From assembly GCA_022508305.1 (NCBI GenBank), contig JAFLVM010000001.1:623347-687346 (forward strand): a DNA stretch of 64,000 nucleotides, in the 5' to 3' direction. Position numbers and translations under genes: made by a program. Origin of the DNA: Clostridiales bacterium (GTDB taxonomy: Bacteria; Bacillota; Clostridia; Christensenellales; CAG-314). This document shows, piece by piece, positions 16,013 through 25,987 of the stretch; position 1 is the stretch's first letter; each line of letters begins with the position of its first letter. The notes beneath the pieces were generated by a model. The model was not told where the DNA came from and did no database searches. It was given only the letters and a program-made list of their open reading frames with translations.

Positions 16013-17563
16013 CTAAAAGTTGATGATTTGGTCGTCATCCGCCGAAATAATACGGCGTTGCGCCACTCTGTTACGAACGTTCTTTGCAACTATTGCCCTG
16101 AAGCCTAACAGCTGAATGGTGATTAGCGGAGTCATTGCCACCATTGCTACGATTCCGAATGCATCGGTCAAAATTTTGCCATCGCCTTGAATTGTAAGAC
16201 ACGCGCCGATAGCGAATGGCAAAATGAAGGTTGAAGTAAGCGGACCTGACGCAACTCCGCCCGAGTCGAACGCTATTGCCGTGTAAAGATTAGGAACAAA
16301 GAAACTTAGTCCAAGTGACAAAATGTAGCCGGGAATTACGTAGTAAAGAATTGAGAAACCAATCCAAATACGCAGCATGGACAGTCCGATAGAAATGCCG
16401 ACGCCGATAGACAGCGCTAACATCATTGATTTCTTGGTGATTGCGCGGTTGGTGACGTCCTCTACCTGCTTGTTGAGAACGTGAACTGCGGGTTCGGCAA
16501 GTACTACGAGCATACCGAGTATGAAGCCTATAACAACCAACAGCCACGGCGTTTCGGCGATTTTGGAACCCAACTTGAAGCCAATGGGTAAAAATCCGAC
16601 GTCAACTGCCGTCAGGAAAATTACCAAGCCTACAAACGTGTAGGCAATACCTACTGCAATACGCTTAATACGCGTAGCAGGCAGCTTTAACACGGTAAGT
16701 TGCAACACGGTGAATGCAATAACAATCAATCCCAATGCCAAACCGACGCTCTTGACGACTTCCCACATCTTGGTGAAAAAGGCGTTTACTACGTTGTCTG
16801 CAATAGCGTAGGTTGAAACGTTTATGATTTCCCCGTCAACACTGCCGTTGGAGGTTATGCCGAGTATCGCAACGATGATGATAGGACCAACCGAACAAAG
16901 CGCAAGCAAACCGAAGCTGTTTTCGCCCGAATCTCTGCCGCCGAGCACTCCTGCTATACCTACGCCAATGGCAATGATAAAGGGCGCGGTTATAGGACCT
17001 GTCGTTACACCACCCGAATCAAATGAGAGTGAAAGGAAATCCTCTTTCTCGTTTACCACCAGCAAGGCAATAAGCGCAAAAATCACCAAATAGAAGAAAA
17101 TGAGCATTGCCGAAAGGTTCTTTTTGAAAAGAATCTTGAGTACGCCCAACAGCAAAAACATACCGACTCCCACGCCAACGACTGCTATGAGTACGGTGGG
17201 ATTTACCATTGTTTCAATTTGTTCCGCCAAAACGGACAAGTCAGGCTCGGCAACGGTTATCAGCACGCCCATAACGAAGCTGACTACCAAAAGCAACCAT
17301 GGTTTTTGGGACTTAGTAAGTCCCGAACCGATATGCTCGCCCATGGGTGACATTGCAAGGTCTGCGCCGAGGCTGAACAATCCTATACCTACGATAAGTA
17401 GCAACGCGCTGACAACGAAAACAAGTATTTCCTTGCCCGAAAGCAGCTCTTCAGAAGCTTGCGGATTGACAAACTGCACAAAGCACAAAATCAGCACCAA
17501 CACGACAACGGGTAGTACTGAAATCAAAGATTCTTTAAGTTTGCTTAGCAGTGAACGTAACAA
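16013..17563 (-). CDS. DUF1538 family membrane protein, two-domain form
   Basis: A 516-residue integral membrane protein with two homologous halves, each with about six helices. Each half repeats the signatures VLITVAEPDLSVL / MLVVLAEPAVHVL and LSFDSGGVTTGP / IAFDSGGVASGP. These internal duplications are typical of DUF1538 proteins, which look like transporters; the substrate is not known. The start codon is TTG, with GAGGG 8 bp upstream; no ATG or GTG fits better. It heads an operon with two PII-like genes, so transport is probably regulated by nucleotide or nitrogen/carbon status. Confidence 0.88.
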   Translation of the reverse strand: MLRSLLSKLKESLISVLPVVVLVLILCFVQFVNPQASEELLSGKEILVFVVSALLLIVGIGLFSLGADLAMSPMGEHIGSGLTKSQKPWLLLVVSFVMGVLITVAEPDLSVLAEQIETMVNPTVLIAVVGVGVGMFLLLGVLKILFKKNLSAMLIFFYLVIFALIALLVVNEKEDFLSLSFDSGGVTTGPITAPFIIAIGVGIAGVLGGRDSGENSFGLLALCSVGPIIIVAILGITSNGSVDGEIINVSTYAIADNVVNAFFTKMWEVVKSVGLALGLIVIAFTVLQLTVLKLPATRIKRIAVGIAYTFVGLVIFLTAVDVGFLPIGFKLGSKIAETPWLLVVIGFILGMLVVLAEPAVHVLNKQVEDVTNRAITKKSMMLALSIGVGISIGLSMLRIWIGFSILYYVIPGYILSLGLSFFVPNLYTAIAFDSGGVASGPLTSTFILPFAIGACLTIQGDGKILTDAFGIVAMVAMTPLITIQLLGFRAIVAKNVRNRVAQRRIISADDDQIINF

Positions 17564-17592
17564 AGTGATCCCTCATTAGATTAGTTACCAAC

Positions 17593-17621
17593 ATAATACC
17601 ATTAAATGACGATTTTTGCAA
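17593..17621 (-). promoter_or_regulatory. Promoter of the DUF1538-PII operon
   Basis: On the minus strand: -35 TTGCAA, 17-bp spacer, -10 TATTAT, about 30 bp before the TTG start. Confidence 0.65.
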
Positions 17622-17673
17622 CAAATAGGACAGCATTTACGCTGTCCTGTCAACTTGTCAACATATATTTGCT

Positions 17674-18093
17674 TTATTGCTCTATCAGATTTATAATACG
17701 CTTTTTCTTTTTTCGAGCATACTCTACCGTAGAGATTGCGCCACAAGTCACCACTACGTCGCATAAATCAATCATTATACAATTTCGCAATTGAGATGAA
17801 ATAACTAACCCTTTCGCCGAAAAATGTACAAAGTCGTAGAATTCGGACATCCAATCGACATACCCATTGTCGTAATCGCAACCACCGTGGTAATAATGTC
17901 GCTCTATGTAAGGATAGCGCTTTTTCAATTTAGATACAACTGTGTAACAGTCGTCGTCAAACTGCCCCGCATTGGAAAACAGGAAAATATGCACGCAATC
18001 CTTTACGACAAGCTTAGTTATTACGTCCTGTAATTTTTCTAATATCTGTGACGTTCGTTCGTATTCCATAGGCTCGATAAATGCAACTACCAT
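17674..18093 (-). CDS. SLOG-superfamily protein, DUF1273/YpsA-like
   Basis: A protein of about 139 residues with Rossmann-like pattern: MVVAFIEPMEYERTS, then VHIFLFSNAGQFDDDCYTVV, LKKRYPYIERHYYH and a final strand-helix VVVTCGAISTVEYARKKKK. This order resembles the DUF1273 branch of the SLOG nucleotide-binding superfamily, often found in mobile or defence-related settings. Function unknown. The ATG start was chosen over an upstream TTG because GGGGAG lies between them, although the 16-bp gap is long. Divergent from the tandem-HTH gene. AT-rich relative to neighbours. Confidence 0.65.
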   Translation of the reverse strand: MVVAFIEPMEYERTSQILEKLQDVITKLVVKDCVHIFLFSNAGQFDDDCYTVVSKLKKRYPYIERHYYHGGCDYDNGYVDWMSEFYDFVHFSAKGLVISSQLRNCIMIDLCDVVVTCGAISTVEYARKKKKRIINLIEQ

Positions 18094-18132
18094 ATTACTT
18101 TGTTTTATTCTCCCCAATTTATTTTATATTAA

Positions 18133-18209
18133 TGTCACATTATGACAAAATTCTCTCGCAACATATTATATATTATTTTTATCATAATGGCAACATTTTG
18201 ACAAAAATT
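18133..18209. promoter_or_regulatory. Divergent regulatory region with repeated TGACA sites
   Basis: Contains a dyad TGTCA-5-TGACA (18133-18147) and two copies of ACATT(A/T)TGACAAAA at 18137-18150 and 18193-18207. A possible plus-strand promoter is ATGACA, 16-bp spacer, TATTAT. It lies between the SLOG gene and the tandem-HTH gene and likely binds the latter. Confidence 0.5.
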
Positions 18210-18233
18210 ACCATACTATTTGCGGAGAAATAT

Positions 18234-18710
18234 ATGGCAAAAAGACCAGATGGAACAGAATACGCTACTTCTGCCAAATTTCAAAAATATTTGAATAAGG
18301 TAATCGATGACCTTGGAATGCAAAAAGTTCAATTCGCAGAAGCTGCCGGCGTAAGCACGAGTGTTATTATTAGGGCAACTTTATATCAAATTGTACCGAG
18401 CATAAAGTCTTTGATAAAAATAGCAGATTATTTGCAAGTTCCAATTTTGTATATGCTTGGGGAAAGTGAGGACGCACATTTCTCACCTGCAAAAGAGTCT
18501 ACGACTTTCTTTGAACGCCTTGAACAATTGACACTTGAAAACGATGAAAAATATTCTGCCCTGTCTCACAAAGCGACGTTTGCACCTAATGCAGTGTATG
18601 AATGGATTAGAACTAACTCTCTACCCTCATTGGACTACTTAAAACAATTAGCTAATCACTTCAATGTATCAGTAGATTATTTATTAGGAAGAACAGACGA
18701 TAGACACTAA
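18234..18710 (+). CDS. Regulator with two tandem XRE HTH domains
   Basis: A 158-residue protein made of two HTH_XRE-like units: about residues 12-75 (FQKYLNKVIDDLGMQKVQFA ... LQVPILYMLGESEDAHF) and about 88-155 (FFERLEQLTLENDEKYSALS ... FNVSVDYLLGRTDD). Each ends in the same hydrophobic DYLLG-type helix, so one arose by duplication or fusion of the other kind. Most XRE proteins have one such domain. GGAG lies 8 bp before the ATG; an upstream in-frame start lacks a ribosome site. Divergent from the SLOG gene; likely regulates the shared region. Confidence 0.8.
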   Translation: MAKRPDGTEYATSAKFQKYLNKVIDDLGMQKVQFAEAAGVSTSVIIRATLYQIVPSIKSLIKIADYLQVPILYMLGESEDAHFSPAKESTTFFERLEQLTLENDEKYSALSHKATFAPNAVYEWIRTNSLPSLDYLKQLANHFNVSVDYLLGRTDDRH

Positions 18711-18730
18711 ATAATAGAAACATAAATCAA

Positions 18731-18762
18731 AAAAATGCAACCGATAATTCGGTTGCATTTTT
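18731..18762. terminator. Bidirectional terminator between HTH gene and tuf
   Basis: Near-perfect hairpin AAAAATGCAACCGA / TTCGGTTGCATTTTT with T runs on either strand; it ends the tuf transcript on the minus strand. Confidence 0.9.
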
Positions 18763-18791
18763 GATTGTGTAATTAAATTTCGTAGACGCTA

Positions 18792-20003
18792 TTACGCAAG
18801 AATCTTGGAAACAACGCCGGAACCTACTGTGTGGCCGCCTTCACGGATAGCGAAACGAAGACCGTCTTCCATAGCGATAGGAGTGATCAACGCTACCTTG
18901 ATGTGGGTGTGGTCACCGGGCATTACCATTTCTACGCCGGGGTCAAGTTCGATTGAACCTGTAACGTCCGTTGTACGGAAATAGAATTGAGGACGGTATC
19001 CCTTGAAGAACGGGCTGTGACGGCCGCCTTCTTCCTTGGTAAGTACGTATACTTGACCTTCGAATTCCTTGTGAGGAGTAACGCTCTTGGGTTTAGCAAC
19101 TACTTGGCCTCTTTCGATTTCTTTGCGGTCTACACCACGAAGAAGAAGACCAACGTTGTCGCCTGCGTATGCTACGTCAAGAAGCTTACGGAACATTTCA
19201 ACGCCTGTAACAACGGAGCTGCGGATTTCGTCCTTCAAACCAACGATTTCAACGGGGTCAGAGGGTTTAACGGAACCACGCTCTACTCTACCTGTAGCAA
19301 CCGTACCACGACCTGTGATGGTGAATACGTCTTCTACGGGCATCAAGAAGGGCTTGTCGGTGTCACGTTCGGGAGTAGGAATGTAGCTGTCTACTGCATC
19401 CATCAAGTCAAGAATGGGCTTGAAGATGGGGTCGGAAAGGTTGGTGTTACCAGCAACTGCTGCGTCCATTGCAACCTTAGCGGAACCGCGGATAACGGGG
19501 ATGTCGTCACCGGGGAATTCGTAACGGCTAAGAAGTTCTCTAACTTCCATTTCAACAAGTTCAAGGAGTTCTTCGTCGTCAACGAGGTCTGTCTTGTTCA
19601 AGAATACTACGATATAAGGAACGCCAACCTGACGAGCGAGCAAGATGTGTTCGCGAGTTTGAGGCATCGGACCGTCGGAAGCAGCAACTACGAGGATTGC
19701 GCCGTCCATTTGAGCAGCGCCGGTGATCATGTTTTTAACGTAGTCAGCGTGGCCGGGGCAGTCAACGTGAGCGTAGTGACGCTTGTCTGTTTGATACTCA
19801 ACGTGAGCGGTATTGATTGTAATACCACGAGCCTTCTCTTCGGGAGCCTTGTCGATTTCGTCGTACTTCATGATTTCTGCTTTACCTTGCATAGCCATAA
19901 CCATCGTGATTGCAGCTGTCAAGGTCGTCTTGCCGTGGTCTACGTGACCGATTGTACCGATGTTGACGTGCGGTTTGCTTCTGTCAAATTTAGCTTTTGC
20001 CAT
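18792..20003 (-). CDS. tuf: Elongation factor Tu
   Basis: GTPase that delivers aminoacyl-tRNA to the ribosome. The 403-residue product has G1 GHVDHGKT (19-26), G2 [14 protein letters not shown]3 DCPGH, G4 NKTD, G5 GSAK, and the two C-terminal beta-barrels ending GSGVVSKIL. There is a small insert typical of Gram-positive EF-Tu. Last gene of the L7Ae-rpsL-rpsG-fusA-tuf series, with its own promoter in the 153-bp gap after fusA. An AGGAGG ribosome site precedes the ATG. Confidence 0.99.
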   Translation of the reverse strand: MAKAKFDRSKPHVNIGTIGHVDHGKTTLTAAITMVMAMQGKAEIMKYDEIDKAPEEKARGITINTAHVEYQTDKRHYAHVDCPGHADYVKNMITGAAQMDGAILVVAASDGPMPQTREHILLARQVGVPYIVVFLNKTDLVDDEELLELVEMEVRELLSRYEFPGDDIPVIRGSAKVAMDAAVAGNTNLSDPIFKPILDLMDAVDSYIPTPERDTDKPFLMPVEDVFTITGRGTVATGRVERGSVKPSDPVEIVGLKDEIRSSVVTGVEMFRKLLDVAYAGDNVGLLLRGVDRKEIERGQVVAKPKSVTPHKEFEGQVYVLTKEEGGRHSPFFKGYRPQFYFRTTDVTGSIELDPGVEMVMPGDHTHIKVALITPIAMEDGLRFAIREGGHTVGSGVVSKILA

Positions 20004-20093
20004 TGTTGTTTTTTCCTCCTGATTTTGATGATGACAAAATTTTATTTTTAATTTTTGGTGTTGCGCTGTCTCGAAACAACGCTCTATAGTTGA

Positions 20094-20122
20094 TTATACT
20101 ATAAATTTCGGTTTAGGTAAAT
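20094..20122 (-). promoter_or_regulatory. Internal promoter of tuf
   Basis: On the minus strand: -35 TTTACC, 17-bp spacer, -10 TATAAT, giving a leader of about 80 nt. Confidence 0.65.
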
Positions 20123-20156
20123 ACTTTTTGCTAAAGTTTTTGCCAAAACGTACATT

Positions 20157-22250
20157 TTACGCCATTCCTTTGGCGATTTTATCTTTGATTGCCTTGGGAA
20201 CTTCCGCAAAGTGGTCGAATTGCATTGTGTAGTTGCCTCTGCCTTGGGTACGGCTTCTGAGGTCTGTTGCGTAACCGAACATTTCCGCTAAAGGTATCAA
20301 CGCGTTTACGACTTGGACGCCGTTACGAAGCTCAATACCGGAAATATTACCTCTGCGGGCAGAAACGTTACCCATAACGTCGCCGAGATACTCCTCGGGC
20401 ATGGTGATTTCCACCTTCATCATGGGTTCAAGCAGTACGGGGTTAGCGATTGTTGCCGCATTTTTGAATGCAAGCGAACCTGCAATCTTAAACGCCATTT
20501 CCGAGCTGTCTACCGCGTGGAAGCTACCGTCGTACACGGTAACCTTGAAGTCCACCACTTCGTAGCCTGCAAGGGGTCCTGTTTTTGCCGCCTCTTGAAT
20601 ACCGTTGTTGATAGGTTGAATGTACTCTTTGGGAATACTTCCGCCAACGGTTGCGTCAACAAATTCGTAGCCTTTGCCCGCTTCTTGCGGTTCAAGACGG
20701 ATTTTGCAGTGACCGTACTGACCTTTACCGCCCGATTGACGAACGTACTTGCCTTCAGCCTCGACGCTCTTGCGGATAGTTTCACGGTAAGATACTTGCG
20801 GTTGACCTACGTTTGCCTCAACCTTGAACTCGCGCAGCAATCTGTCTACGATGATTTCAAGGTGCAGCTCGCCCATACCTGCGATAATGGTCTGTCCCGT
20901 TTCGGAATCGGTGTAGGTCTTGAAGGTCGGGTCTTCCTCGGCAAGCTTTATCAATGCCAAAGTCATCTTTTCCTGACCTGCCTTGGTTTTCGGCTCGATT
21001 GCAACCTTGATAACGGGCTCGGGGAACACCATACTGTCCAACACTATTGGGTGCTTTTCTACACACAGCGTGTCGCCTGTCGTCGTGTCCTTCAAGCCAA
21101 CCAACGCCACGATTTCGCCTGCGTAGGTTTCGTCGATTTCCTCACGTTGAGCGGCATGCATTTGCAGTACCTTGGTGATACGCTCGCGCTTACCCTTAGT
21201 TGAGTTGTAAACGTAGCTGCCTGCTTGAAGCGTTCCGCTGTAAACGCGGCAGTACGCAAGCTTGCCAACGAAGGGGTCGGCGACAATTTTGAACGCCAGT
21301 CCGCAGAACGGCTCGTTGTCGTCCGTCTTGCGAACGATTTGTTTGCTTTCGTCGTCTACGTCGAAACCGACTACGTGGTCGATGTCCACGGGGCTGGGAA
21401 GATAGTCGCAAACTGCGTCAAGCAGCTTTTGAATACCTTTGTTTTTGTACGCCGTACCGCAAAGAACGGGGTTTACTTGAAGATTGATTACGGCTTTGCG
21501 AAGTCCTTTCTTGATTTCGTCGATGGAAAGGTCGCCCTCGGCGAAAAACTTTTCCATTAGCGCGTCGTCGGTGCCTGCAATAAACTCTACGAGCTCTGCG
21601 CGCGCTGCTTCCACTTCGTCAACCATGTCGGCGGGGATTTCGCCCTCGTCAATGACTGTACCCGTCGGGTCGTTGTAGAAGTACGCCTTCTTGGTGATGA
21701 CGTCAATAATTCCACGGAAAGTTTCCTCTTTACCGATGGGTAACTGAATGGGCAACGCGTTAGCTTTGAGCCTTTCGCGCATCATCTTGACGACGTTGTG
21801 GAAATTGGCGCCGTTTATATCCATTTTGTTGACGAACGCAATACGCGGAACGTTGTACTTTGATGCTTGGTGCCACACCGTTTCGCTTTGCGGTTCTACG
21901 CCGCCTTTGGCGCAAAATACCGCTACCGCTCCGTCCAAAACACGCAAAGAGCGCTCGACTTCGACGGTAAAGTCCACGTGACCCGGCGTGTCGATAAGGT
22001 TGATACGGTAGTCTACGTTGTCGTAGCTGTCCACCCAGTGAACGGTTGTTGCTGCGCTTGCAATAGTAATGCCGCGCTCCTGTTCTTGGGCCATACTGTC
22101 CATAACAGCCGTACCTTCGTGCACTTCGCCGAGCTTACGGGTCTTTCCGCTGAAGAAAAGTATTCTTTCGCTTGTCGTTGTTTTGCCTGCGTCGATGTGC
22201 GCCATAATACCGATGTTGCGCACGTTTTGCAGGGGATACACTCTTGCCAT
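20157..22250 (-). CDS. fusA: Elongation factor G
   Basis: GTPase that drives translocation of tRNA and mRNA on the ribosome. The 697-residue product is normal length, with G1 AHIDAGKT (18-25), G3 DTPGHVDF, G4 NKMD, and the five-domain architecture through to the C-terminal [20 protein letters not shown] signature. It lies 32 bp downstream of rpsG with GTAGGTAAACAA before the ATG. Same operon as rpsL and rpsG. Confidence 0.99.
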   Translation of the reverse strand: MARVYPLQNVRNIGIMAHIDAGKTTTSERILFFSGKTRKLGEVHEGTAVMDSMAQEQERGITIASAATTVHWVDSYDNVDYRINLIDTPGHVDFTVEVERSLRVLDGAVAVFCAKGGVEPQSETVWHQASKYNVPRIAFVNKMDINGANFHNVVKMMRERLKANALPIQLPIGKEETFRGIIDVITKKAYFYNDPTGTVIDEGEIPADMVDEVEAARAELVEFIAGTDDALMEKFFAEGDLSIDEIKKGLRKAVINLQVNPVLCGTAYKNKGIQKLLDAVCDYLPSPVDIDHVVGFDVDDESKQIVRKTDDNEPFCGLAFKIVADPFVGKLAYCRVYSGTLQAGSYVYNSTKGKRERITKVLQMHAAQREEIDETYAGEIVALVGLKDTTTGDTLCVEKHPIVLDSMVFPEPVIKVAIEPKTKAGQEKMTLALIKLAEEDPTFKTYTDSETGQTIIAGMGELHLEIIVDRLLREFKVEANVGQPQVSYRETIRKSVEAEGKYVRQSGGKGQYGHCKIRLEPQEAGKGYEFVDATVGGSIPKEYIQPINNGIQEAAKTGPLAGYEVVDFKVTVYDGSFHAVDSSEMAFKIAGSLAFKNAATIANPVLLEPMMKVEITMPEEYLGDVMGNVSARRGNISGIELRNGVQVVNALIPLAEMFGYATDLRSRTQGRGNYTMQFDHFAEVPKAIKDKIAKGMA

Positions 22251-22282
22251 TTGTTTACCTACTTGTTACTAAATTAAAATGA

Positions 22283-22753
22283 TTACCATCTGAAATGAGC
22301 AAACGCTTTGTTTGCTTCTGCAGAACGGTGCATTTCTTCCTTTCTCTTGAAAGCGTTACCTGTTTCGTTGTAAGCGTCCATGAGTTCGCCTGCAAGTCTC
22401 AGATACATGTATCTTTCACTGCGCTTGCGAGCAAACATAACCAACCAACGGATAGCCAACGTTTGACGTCTTTCGGGGCGAACTTCCATAGGAACTTGAT
22501 AGTTAGCGCCGCCGACTCTTCTTGCTTTACATTCGAGTAAGGGCATAAGATTGTTGATTGCTTTTGTGAACACTTCCATTGGGTCCTGACCGGTCTTGGC
22601 TTTGATTTCATCAAACGCGCCGTAAACGATTTCTTGGGCAGTACCCTTTTTGCCGTCCAGCATTACTTGGTTGATAACCTTAGTTACAACTTTGCTGCCG
22701 TACACAGGATCGGGTAGAACGTCCCTCTTGGGAACTCCACTTCTTCTGGGCAT
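22283..22753 (-). CDS. rpsG: 30S ribosomal protein S7
   Basis: Binds the 3' domain of 16S rRNA and nucleates the small-subunit head. 156 residues, standard length, starting [20 protein letters not shown] and ending [19 protein letters not shown], as in Firmicutes. AAAAGGAGG precedes the ATG. An unusually long 198-bp spacer separates it from rpsL. Confidence 0.99.
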   Translation of the reverse strand: MPRRSGVPKRDVLPDPVYGSKVVTKVINQVMLDGKKGTAQEIVYGAFDEIKAKTGQDPMEVFTKAINNLMPLLECKARRVGGANYQVPMEVRPERRQTLAIRWLVMFARKRSERYMYLRLAGELMDAYNETGNAFKRKEEMHRSAEANKAFAHFRW

Positions 22754-22951
22754 GTGTTTTTCCTCCTTTTAATGATGTTTTTTAATTTTGTTTTTTACCA
22801 AATACAGCCAACTCGACGCGGTTTTACCACGGAGAAACTTCTGTCTAACACAGGACACAGCCTGCGACATACTGCTTACTCGGCGAAAAGTCAAAATTAA
22901 AAAACTCCGACATTTCACCAATTGAACTGTAAAATTGGGTTGTCCTATTTG
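22754..22951 (-). other. 198-bp rpsL-rpsG spacer, possible S7 leader
   Basis: No gene. On the minus strand it contains a possible weak promoter (TTGACT, 17 bp, TATGTC) and short inverted segments before the rpsG ribosome site, such as CTGTGT...AGACAG. S7 regulates its own operon in other bacteria, so a structured leader is plausible, but no known leader could be matched by eye. Confidence 0.3.
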
Positions 22952-23335
22952 CTATTTCTTAGCAGTCTTAGGACGCTTTGCGCCGTACTTACTACGGGCT
23001 TGCTTGCGGTTTGCAACGCCTGCTGTATCGAGTGTACCGCGAATGATGTGGTAACGGATACCGGGCAAGTCACGAACTCTGCCGCCACGAATCAATACAA
23101 CGCTGTGCTCTTGAAGGTTGTGACCTTCACCGGGGATGTAGCAAGTACCTTCCATACCGTTGGTACGGCGTACACGCGCAATCTTACGGAGAGCGGAATT
23201 GGGCTTTTTGGGTGAAGTTGTCGTAACGTTCAAGCAAACGCCACGCTTTTGCGGACAACTGTCAAGCAAAGGTGACTTGCTCTTTTCAGCTTCACTTCTT
23301 CTGCCTTGTCTGATCAACTGGTTGATTGTTGCCAT
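22952..23335 (-). CDS. rpsL: 30S ribosomal protein S12
   Basis: Part of the decoding centre; site of streptomycin-resistance mutations. The 127-residue product has the invariant [20 protein letters not shown] and [19 protein letters not shown] motifs; the Lys in TSPKKPNSA, the classical resistance position, is wild type. The GAAAGGAGGT ribosome site is strong. A small hairpin (GAACTC-6-GAGTTC, 23369-23386) lies in its leader. Confidence 0.99.
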   Translation of the reverse strand: MATINQLIRQGRRSEAEKSKSPLLDSCPQKRGVCLNVTTTSPKKPNSALRKIARVRRTNGMEGTCYIPGEGHNLQEHSVVLIRGGRVRDLPGIRYHIIRGTLDTAGVANRKQARSKYGAKRPKTAKK

Positions 23336-23413
23336 TAAGTTTACCTCCTTTCAATAGTGAATTGTCGGAACTCATTACGGAGTTCATTTGATATATTATT
23401 GCCAAGTTTTGCA

Positions 23414-23653
23414 CTAATTTTTCAGTACACCCACCGCGCCCGACGGTACTTGAATACCGAAGTCTGCGGAAATCTCGTTCATGGTGCCGCTGAGCCTGTA
23501 CGGAACACCGTGAAGCTTGGCGACCTCAATGAGCGATGCGATGTATTGTGTTTCGGCGTCTACGGCGATTGTGATTTCCGCGACGTTGTTTTTCTTCAAC
23601 TCGCGAAGTATCTGCCGCTTGCCAATAACTACGTTGTGCATACTGTTAGCCAT
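23414..23653 (-). CDS. L7Ae-family RNA-binding protein (YbxF-like)
   Basis: A 79-residue kink-turn RNA-binding protein that starts the rpsL-rpsG-fusA-tuf operon, as YbxF does downstream of rpoC in Bacillus. The L7Ae pattern is visible: QILRELKKNNVAEITIAVDA, then IEVAKLHGVPYRLSG and the closing GIQVPSGAVGVLK. There is no good ribosome site before the ATG, and the -10 box ends 15 bp upstream, so the leader would be only about 8-9 nt. Here rpoB-rpoC are not upstream; a lipoprotein gene is. Confidence 0.9.
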   Translation of the reverse strand: MANSMHNVVIGKRQILRELKKNNVAEITIAVDAETQYIASLIEVAKLHGVPYRLSGTMNEISADFGIQVPSGAVGVLKN

Positions 23654-23668
23654 AAAATACCAACGTAC

Positions 23669-23697
23669 ATTTTACCAAAATAAAGCAAAGCAGTCAA
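23669..23697 (-). promoter_or_regulatory. Promoter of the L7Ae-rpsL-rpsG-fusA operon
   Basis: On the minus strand: -35 TTGACT, 17-bp spacer, -10 TAAAAT. The -35 lies inside the second arm of the terminator of the upstream lipoprotein gene. Confidence 0.7.
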
Positions 23698-23723
23698 GCA
23701 TTTTAATTTAACTTGACTGCTTT
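23687..23723 (-). terminator. Terminator of the LRR lipoprotein gene
   Basis: 12-bp stem AAAGCAGTCAAG with its exact complement, 13-nt AT-rich loop, followed on the minus strand by a T-rich stretch. Confidence 0.75.
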
Positions 23724-23769
23724 GTGTTTGCAATTATATCGCGTAATTTATCTAATATATGACAACCGC

Positions 23770-25956
23770 TTACGCGTTGCGCCTCCAATAGTATTGTCTA
23801 TATAAATCCGTTAGATACCGCGCCGCCATTGACGCATTGTTTAGTTCGGAAATCTTAGTGCCACTTGCTGCATCATAACTACTTGAATACCACCAACCAT
23901 CGGGATTTTCGAATGTTACGCTTGTCAGACTGCTACAGTCCCCAAATACTGCGTTGTCTATTGACGTTACGCTCGAAGGTATTGTTATGCTACTAAGACT
24001 ACTGCAACCGAGGAAAGCCCTTGCTCTGAGCGTTGTCAACTTGCTACCAATCTCAAACGTAACTGTTGTTAAACCGGTACAATTTCCGAATGCTGTATCT
24101 TCAAGTGATACCACGTTTTTCGGAATCGTTATACTTGCAAGGTTACTACATCCGCTAAACGCGTATGATGAAATCAACTTGGTGTTCTCGTTGATTACAC
24201 ATGAGGTGATTGCCTTATCTTTCGCACTCACCAAAAGTACGTAAGGGTTGTTTTCGTTGCCCAAGTATAGCGCGTTGTCGTATTCATTGTATCGAAGACT
24301 GCTGCAACGAATGAATGGAGAGTTATTCACCAACTGCAAGGTATCCGGAATTGATATACGTTCAATATTACTGCAATCGGAGAATGCGAACTGACAAAGT
24401 TTGATGCCACGCGTGATAATTACTTCCTTCAATGTTTTAGGCACGTATTTACTGCCGCTGTTATCATAACCTCCAAATATGCGGCAGAAGTAACCGTCGT
24501 TTCCCCCTTCTTCCTGCGATGTTCCTACGAAAGGAATTGTTATGCTTTGCAGATTCGTACAATTTGAGAATGCGCCACGCTCTATCGCAGTAACGTATTC
24601 CGGTACAATTAGTTTAGTAACGGTACTGTCGTAAACACCAGTTACCTCGCAAATTGTAGTTGTAGATGTAAACTTGAGGTTGGACATTTCCGTTGCGATA
24701 TCCCACTTTGCCACGTACGTGACGTTTTTGTCCGTCATGGCGAAGGTGTAGCTTAATTCGTTTGAGAGTTTGTTATCACCGTCATACCAACCATCCCACG
24801 CGTAACCAAGATTGCCTTGCGCAGTGACTGTGACGTTGCTGTCGTAGTTGTAGGTGCCACCACCGCTAACCGTACCTGCGTTGGAATTGTTGGCAGAAAC
24901 CGTCAAGACGTATTTGTTTGGTTGCCAATGCGCGGTTGCGTCTGTGCTACTTTCGTATTGCCATTTGGCAAGACTGCTACCATCGCTATCGGTTATCTGT
25001 GTGTTGCCGACGTACCATCCGGTAAACAAATAACCTCTACGCGTAGGAACTGGTAATGTATACATCTCATCGTAGGTGGCGACCTTGATTGTTTGCTCAA
25101 GATCATCGCCACCGTTTACGTTTAAAGTAATGTTGTATTGATTGGCGGTTTTGTCTGCGTAGAGCGAAAGACTTGACCAAATAGTATCAGTGGTAAATGC
25201 TTTGCCACTGCTATCACGCCACCCATTGAAGGTATATCCGACTATATTGATTGCGTAATCAGCCGTGAAATTCTCGCCAGTATAGACGCTTACATATTTC
25301 AACAGCTCGGTATCATTGTAGTAACTGACGCTTACTTCGTAACTGCGATGCACCATGAGCGTGTAGGTATTGGTTTGTGTTCCGTCATCCGATGTCACCA
25401 CAACGTAAAAAACGTTGTTGCCGTTTGTTAACGAACCGGCAAGACCTGCCGCAACCTTGGTAGGAATTTCCATTTGTCCCATCACATCATAGTACAATTT
25501 CCAAGTAGCGCCGTCACTGCAAACCACTTTGCTTGATAAACTTACGCTGTTGGTGTCACTGCTAACCAAGATAAAAATATCCGAACCGTCTATGCTTGCG
25601 CCATCCACACTAAGTATTGCAGCCTTTTGTTGAGTCCATTGTGCGTAAAGAGTCGTGTCCGACGTAACTGTGTCCTCGTCAAATTTCCACATGTCCGATC
25701 CGATTTTGTTTTTTGCCCAACCCGAAAACGTGTAATTTGTGCGCGTGGGAGAAGCAGGAGCCGTAAGCTTGCTGCCTCCGTCTACCTCTTGCGTATATTT
25801 GCTTCCACCAACAAAACTTCCGCCATTGGCGTCGAAGATAACGGTAAACTTGTTTTGAGAATTTGGCGTGGGATTACAAGCAATGAGCGAGATAAATAAC
25901 GTAGCAACAATAGCTACCAGCAGTACAATCCCTGCTTTTTTTGCGACATGTCTCAT
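23770..25956 (-). CDS. Surface lipoprotein with InlB-type repeats and BspA-type LRRs
   Basis: A 728-residue predicted lipoprotein. Signal peptide ending in lipobox LIAC (Cys about 28); an InlB B-type repeat (about 36-110, YTFSGWAKNK); a beta-sandwich domain of the cadherin-like type (about 112-205). Several more InlB-type repeats follow (about 208-420, YTFNGWRDS, YLFTGWYVG, YAWDGWYDG), then BspA/TpLRR leucine-rich repeats (about 435-690: IERGAFSNCTNLQSITIP, SSYAFSGCSNLASITIP, RAFLGCSSLSSITIP). Such proteins bind host or bacterial partners at the cell surface. It sits between L7Ae and rplL where rpoB-rpoC are normally found, is divergent from a small HTH gene, and has an operator in its promoter. 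Confidence 0.9.
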   Translation of the reverse strand: MRHVAKKAGIVLLVAIVATLFISLIACNPTPNSQNKFTVIFDANGGSFVGGSKYTQEVDGGSKLTAPASPTRTNYTFSGWAKNKIGSDMWKFDEDTVTSDTTLYAQWTQQKAAILSVDGASIDGSDIFILVSSDTNSVSLSSKVVCSDGATWKLYYDVMGQMEIPTKVAAGLAGSLTNGNNVFYVVVTSDDGTQTNTYTLMVHRSYEVSVSYYNDTELLKYVSVYTGENFTADYAINIVGYTFNGWRDSSGKAFTTDTIWSSLSLYADKTANQYNITLNVNGGDDLEQTIKVATYDEMYTLPVPTRRGYLFTGWYVGNTQITDSDGSSLAKWQYESSTDATAHWQPNKYVLTVSANNSNAGTVSGGGTYNYDSNVTVTAQGNLGYAWDGWYDGDNKLSNELSYTFAMTDKNVTYVAKWDIATEMSNLKFTSTTTICEVTGVYDSTVTKLIVPEYVTAIERGAFSNCTNLQSITIPFVGTSQEEGGNDGYFCRIFGGYDNSGSKYVPKTLKEVIITRGIKLCQFAFSDCSNIERISIPDTLQLVNNSPFIRCSSLRYNEYDNALYLGNENNPYVLLVSAKDKAITSCVINENTKLISSYAFSGCSNLASITIPKNVVSLEDTAFGNCTGLTTVTFEIGSKLTTLRARAFLGCSSLSSITIPSSVTSIDNAVFGDCSSLTSVTFENPDGWWYSSSYDAASGTKISELNNASMAARYLTDLYRQYYWRRNA

Positions 25957-25987
25957 GATTGACCTCCAACGAAGAATACTTTGAACA

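Noticed and set aside
18987-20051. Open frame of 354 codons on the plus strand over tuf
   Set aside because: Antisense shadow of a highly biased gene; tuf on the other strand is certain.
22754-22951. A small gene in the rpsL-rpsG spacer
   Set aside because: No frame with a ribosome site; kept only as a possible leader.
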